NCBI GenBank assembly: GCA_009695405.1 | Contig: SIAZ01000185.1 | Span: forward strand, 1-7,206 | Source of the DNA: Pedosphaera sp. | Lineage (GTDB): Bacteria > Verrucomicrobiota > Verrucomicrobiia > Limisphaerales > UBA9464 | Reading direction: 5' to 3' | Length of the DNA: 7,206 nt | Shown: in pieces, positions 4,925-7,206 of the stretch | How positions within the stretch are numbered: the first letter of the stretch is position 1 | Layout: each line of letters begins with the position of its first letter | The notes under the pieces: model-generated | What the model saw: the letters and a program-made list of their open reading frames with translations, nothing else | What the model was told of the DNA's origin: nothing | The model's database searches: none | Translations under genes and position numbers: made by a program

Positions 4925-5882
4925 CTCTGTTGAATCTTTTCCCGACGACCCATGGGCCTCGCGTTTTTTCAGTGACTTAATTGCGGTGTGCGCTACTTCG
5001 GAATACACGGTCCGCAACTATAGACAGGCCCTCCAAGAATTTGCGGAGTGGTACCGAACAACCACCCATTCGTCGCCGATCTGGGCGGACCTGAAGCGAG
5101 ACACCTTCCGCCTCTATCTTCGTTGGTTGGGAAGAAAGAATCTGGGACGTGCATCTGTTCAATTAAGGTTCAGCGGGCTTCGAACCTTTTACCGCTTCCT
5201 TTTAAGAGAGGGCGTTATTACACAATTACCGATCCGCGGACTGCAAATGCCGAAGCGAGAGAAACGGCTCCCCCGATTTTTACCCGAAGACGGCATGACA
5301 TCCCTCTTACGTGCGCCGATGGAGGAGTTAGCCCGAGCACAACGAGGTGCGAGAACCGAAGGGACAGGGATTGTGGCAGATGCGGTGTCCTTTTTGCGGG
5401 ATGCAGCGGTACTAGAGCTTGTCTATTCAGCAGGCCTCCGTGTCAGCGAGGTGTGCGGACTTAATTTTGAGGATTTTCAATTGGGGGAACGTACATTGCG
5501 TGTTCGTGGAAAGGGTAAGAAAGAACGAGTTGTCCCATTTGGACGCCCCGCGCTTGCGGCGTTGGAAGCATATTGGACCGAGGCAAAACGAGAGAGAGAG
5601 GGGGGAATGGCGGCTTTTCTTGGTAAGCGTGGCGCGCGGATTCGGCCGAGTGACATTCAACGCAACCTAAAGCGCTACTTGGCGGTGGCTGGGTTGGATC
5701 CATCTCTCTCCCCACATAAGCTGCGCCACAGCTTTGCCACACACCTTCTGGATCGCGGGGCCGATCTCCGAGCCGTTCAGGAACTACTCGGTCACGCTCG
5801 CCTTCAAACGACAGAAATCTACACCCACGTGACCGCGGAACGTTTGAAGCAAGTCTACAAGTCAGCTCATCCACGAGCTTAA
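4917..5882 (+). CDS. Tyrosine recombinase, XerC/XerD family
   Basis: This 321-residue site-specific recombinase most likely resolves chromosome dimers at dif with its partner Xer protein. The N-terminal SAM-like core-binding domain spans about 13-100 and the catalytic domain about 122-310. All six active-site positions are present with XerD-like spacing: R175 (SAGLRVSE), K199 (RGKGKKER), H267 and R270 (PHKLRH), H293 (LLGHARLQTT) and nucleophile Y302 (EIYTHV). About 20 extra residues (roughly 136-158, rich in Ala, Arg and Gly) separate the first catalytic-domain helix from the RDAAVLELVYSAGLR helix, compared with E. coli XerD. The GTG at 4917 is chosen over ATG 4845 because AAAGGA lies six bases upstream, it overlaps the fdhD stop by eight bases, and it gives the usual length. 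Assignment to XerC rather than XerD cannot be made from the sequence alone. Confidence 0.93.
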   Translation: MNNSVESFPDDPWASRFFSDLIAVCATSEYTVRNYRQALQEFAEWYRTTTHSSPIWADLKRDTFRLYLRWLGRKNLGRASVQLRFSGLRTFYRFLLREGVITQLPIRGLQMPKREKRLPRFLPEDGMTSLLRAPMEELARAQRGARTEGTGIVADAVSFLRDAAVLELVYSAGLRVSEVCGLNFEDFQLGERTLRVRGKGKKERVVPFGRPALAALEAYWTEAKREREGGMAAFLGKRGARIRPSDIQRNLKRYLAVAGLDPSLSPHKLRHSFATHLLDRGADLRAVQELLGHARLQTTEIYTHVTAERLKQVYKSAHPRA

Positions 5883-5898
5883 TCTTTGCTCTGAATTT

Positions 5899-6876
5899 TT
5901 AGGCATCCAATTGGGCGCAGCTCGACCCGACGCCCCCTTCTTGATCCAAGGGACTAACTGAGTCGATTCCCCCGTTCAAACGTGAAGATGAGACTCGGCA
6001 AAGTCGGATAAAAGTTTCTTCGGATAAAGTGAGCGGTCGTGAGCTCCAGTGAAGAATACCCCAACTTCTCTTCAACTTGGGTGAACCGAGAGGCAGAGCT
6101 ATCAGCGAGCGTTCTTGTAATTCTTTCTGCGCCGCCCAAGGAGCCATAATTGCGGTTCCTAAATTCAATTTCACCATCGCCTTGATAGCTTCCGAACTCT
6201 CCATTTGAACGACCTTATTAAGGGAGACTCCCTCTTCTAAAAAATAGGCATCCAGAATGCGCCAAGTGAGATTAGTTCGGCTGCAAATAAGCAGATTTTG
6301 ATCACTTATCTCCTCTCGAGAAACAGATCCAAGTCGAACCCAAGGGTGTGACGGAGAGACGATAAAGACGAGTTCATCGTCAAACAGAGGAAGAAACTGG
6401 AATCGCTCATCCGGTTTAGTGGTTAAAGTGAGGATCAGGTCGGCACGGCCTTCTGTCAGGGCTTCTATGGCATTATGGAAGTCACTCGGTTCCACAGTAA
6501 TCTGACTTCGCGGGAAGCTTGCTTGAAATTCATGCAAGACAGGTGAGAGCAACGAGACGCGCAGCGATATCGGAGCGGCTATTCTTAACCGCCCTAAGTT
6601 CCACTTTTCAATTTGCTCAATACCGGAACGAGCAGATCCCATTTCCATTAAAATACGGTCTGCATGCTGCAACACTCGTTCGCCTGCCTCAGTCAGTAAT
6701 ACTGTTTTGCCCAACCTGTCTAAAAGGCGACATCCAAAGTCTATTTCTAAAGCTTTAATCGAATGGCTGACGGCGGACTGAGTTAGGAACAACTCTCTCG
6801 CCGTTTGAGTAAAACTTCCGGTCCGTGCAAGAATTGTAAACGCTAGCAATTGCCTACTATCGAGTGGAGAGGTCAT
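5899..6876 (-). CDS. LysR-family transcriptional regulator
   Basis: This DNA-binding regulator is 325 residues from the ATG at 6876, close to the usual LysR length. The winged helix-turn-helix covers about residues 8-65. It includes ARTGSFTQTARELFLTQSAV with recognition helix about 34-43 (SAVSHSIKAL), and RLLDR...LTEAGERVL after it. A linker helix follows, then a substrate-binding domain of about 90-295 (LRIAAPISLRVSLLSPVL, DLILTLTTKP, DDELVFIVSPSHPWV, MVKLNLGTAIMAPW). The last 25 residues (NGGIDSVSPLDQEGGVGSS) look non-conserved. An upstream TTG at 6930 would add 18 residues, but these have no HTH-family counterpart. It converges on the recombinase gene with only 16 bases between the stops. 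LysR regulators usually control a divergent neighbour and themselves, which here would be the partial + strand frame near 7104. The effector is unknown. Confidence 0.93.
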   Translation of the reverse strand: MTSPLDSRQLLAFTILARTGSFTQTARELFLTQSAVSHSIKALEIDFGCRLLDRLGKTVLLTEAGERVLQHADRILMEMGSARSGIEQIEKWNLGRLRIAAPISLRVSLLSPVLHEFQASFPRSQITVEPSDFHNAIEALTEGRADLILTLTTKPDERFQFLPLFDDELVFIVSPSHPWVRLGSVSREEISDQNLLICSRTNLTWRILDAYFLEEGVSLNKVVQMESSEAIKAMVKLNLGTAIMAPWAAQKELQERSLIALPLGSPKLKRSWGILHWSSRPLTLSEETFIRLCRVSSSRLNGGIDSVSPLDQEGGVGSSCAQLDA

Positions 6877-6987
6877 AGGTAATTCGGAGGCCTTAAAACC
6901 GACGAGGAGATGAAGCAACTTGTAGGCCAATTCTCCCAGACTTCTGGAGGGTTAAGTTACAAAGCCTTAATGATTTAAAAGGAAGAT

Positions 6988-7043
6988 AGATTCACAAATC
7001 TGGCCAAAACGGTTGGGCCTTCAGATTAAAATCAGACCGATTT
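6988..7043. promoter_or_regulatory. Two short dyads upstream of the LysR gene, possible LysR-type sites
   Basis: AGATT-CACA-AATCT occupies 6988-7001 and AAATC-AGACC-GATTT occupies 7029-7043. They share a GATT/AATC half-site and have centres about 42 bases apart. They lie between the LysR start and the probable + strand gene at the window end, where LysR regulators usually bind. LysR sites are typically imperfect dyads of about 15 bases, so the size fits. Short AT-rich dyads are common, so this is weak evidence. The rest of the spacer 6877-7103 shows nothing else that can be supported. Confidence 0.25.
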
Positions 7044-7103
7044 GAACGCGAAGTAGAGCGCCGTGCATTCACGAGTTGACGGTAAGAATCAGTTCCAGAG
7101 GAG

Positions 7104-7206
7104 GTGATCGTCCTTGTTTTTGACCAAGACGCAGAGTTGAAGGAGATGGGTAAGGCCGGGGCGGCTCCAGAACTGACCACAGCCCCGGAGACGGCGCTGA
7201 AACTGT
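7104..7206 (+). CDS. Probable N-terminal start of an unidentified gene, partial at window end
   Basis: After an in-frame TAA at 7083-7085 this frame stays open to the window edge and encodes PEEVIVLVFDQDAELKEMG and then KAGAAPELTTAPETALKL. About half of its codons begin with G and about three quarters with a purine, the pattern of genuine coding sequence. Candidate starts are GTG 7104 and ATG 7146; each has a purine-rich GAGGAG or AAGGAG directly against it, closer than usual. The perfect AGGAGGTGATC at 7100-7109 is a strong ribosome-binding-like sequence, but no viable start at the right distance exists in another frame. The - strand is also open here (7206 to 6992), but its Ser/Ala/Thr richness is what the shadow of a G-rich first codon position would give. 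It is divergent from the LysR gene. I recognise no family in so short a piece. Confidence 0.38.
   Translation, partial: MIVLVFDQDAELKEMGKAGAAPELTTAPETALKL

Noticed and set aside
5875..5900. GAGC...GCTC hairpin followed by ATTTTT after the recombinase gene
   Set aside because: The stem has only four pairs with a nine-base loop, too weak to call a terminator although the T-run is present.
6877..6930. 18-residue extension of the LysR protein from TTG 6930
   Set aside because: The LysR helix-turn-helix normally begins within about ten residues of the start, which ATG 6876 satisfies.
6992..7206. - strand frame open to the window end, giving a Ser/Ala/Thr-rich C-terminus ending QPFWPDL
   Set aside because: Its composition over 7086-7206 is what the complement of a G-first coding frame on the + strand would produce, and no family features were seen. 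It is kept as the alternative in the related finding.

Overview
The window most resembles a chromosomal segment of the Verrucomicrobiota, or a relative in the Planctomycetota-Verrucomicrobiota-Lentisphaerota group. This rests on two type II-secretion-like pseudopilin genes. One is complete, with an AFTLIE prepilin signal and an H-X9-DG motif. The other is only a C-terminal tail that begins at the DG of such a motif. No rRNA, tRNA, CRISPR array, transposase or insertion sequence was found, and base composition looks roughly balanced throughout.

Layout, left to right. Positions 1-155 hold the 3' end of the first pseudopilin (+). Positions 156-526 contain no convincing gene, but they hold a good sigma70-like promoter (209-237) and a strong imperfect hairpin (292-332) that could form a structured leader. 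Positions 527-2189 are a tightly packed + strand unit: a small membrane-anchored protein apparently split between two frames (527-670 and 670-852, joined by TGATG), a second small membrane protein of similar layout (856-1206), and an NAD-dependent sugar-nucleotide epimerase/dehydratase (1203-2189, GTGA overlap). Positions 2190-2304 hold an inverted repeat and a rho-independent terminator that serves the converging pseudopilin gene (2305-3060, - strand).

From an intergenic region at 3061-3257, a second + strand unit runs to 5882. It encodes an SDR dehydrogenase of the D-mannonate oxidoreductase (fructuronate reductase) type (3258-4064), FdhD (4079-4924), and a XerC/XerD-family tyrosine recombinase whose GTG start overlaps the end of fdhD by 8 bases (4917-5882). 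A LysR-type regulator converges on it (5899-6876, - strand). The last 330 bases hold two small dyads and the probable beginning of a + strand gene that runs off the window.

Most of the window is ordinary housekeeping or accessory metabolism: sugar-nucleotide synthesis, hexuronate reduction, formate dehydrogenase maturation and chromosome dimer resolution. The least explained part is 209-1206: a possible structured leader followed by two small single-pass membrane proteins of unknown family, translationally linked to the epimerase. The first of these is either frameshifted or made as two coupled peptides. Nothing here compels the claim of a wholly new system.
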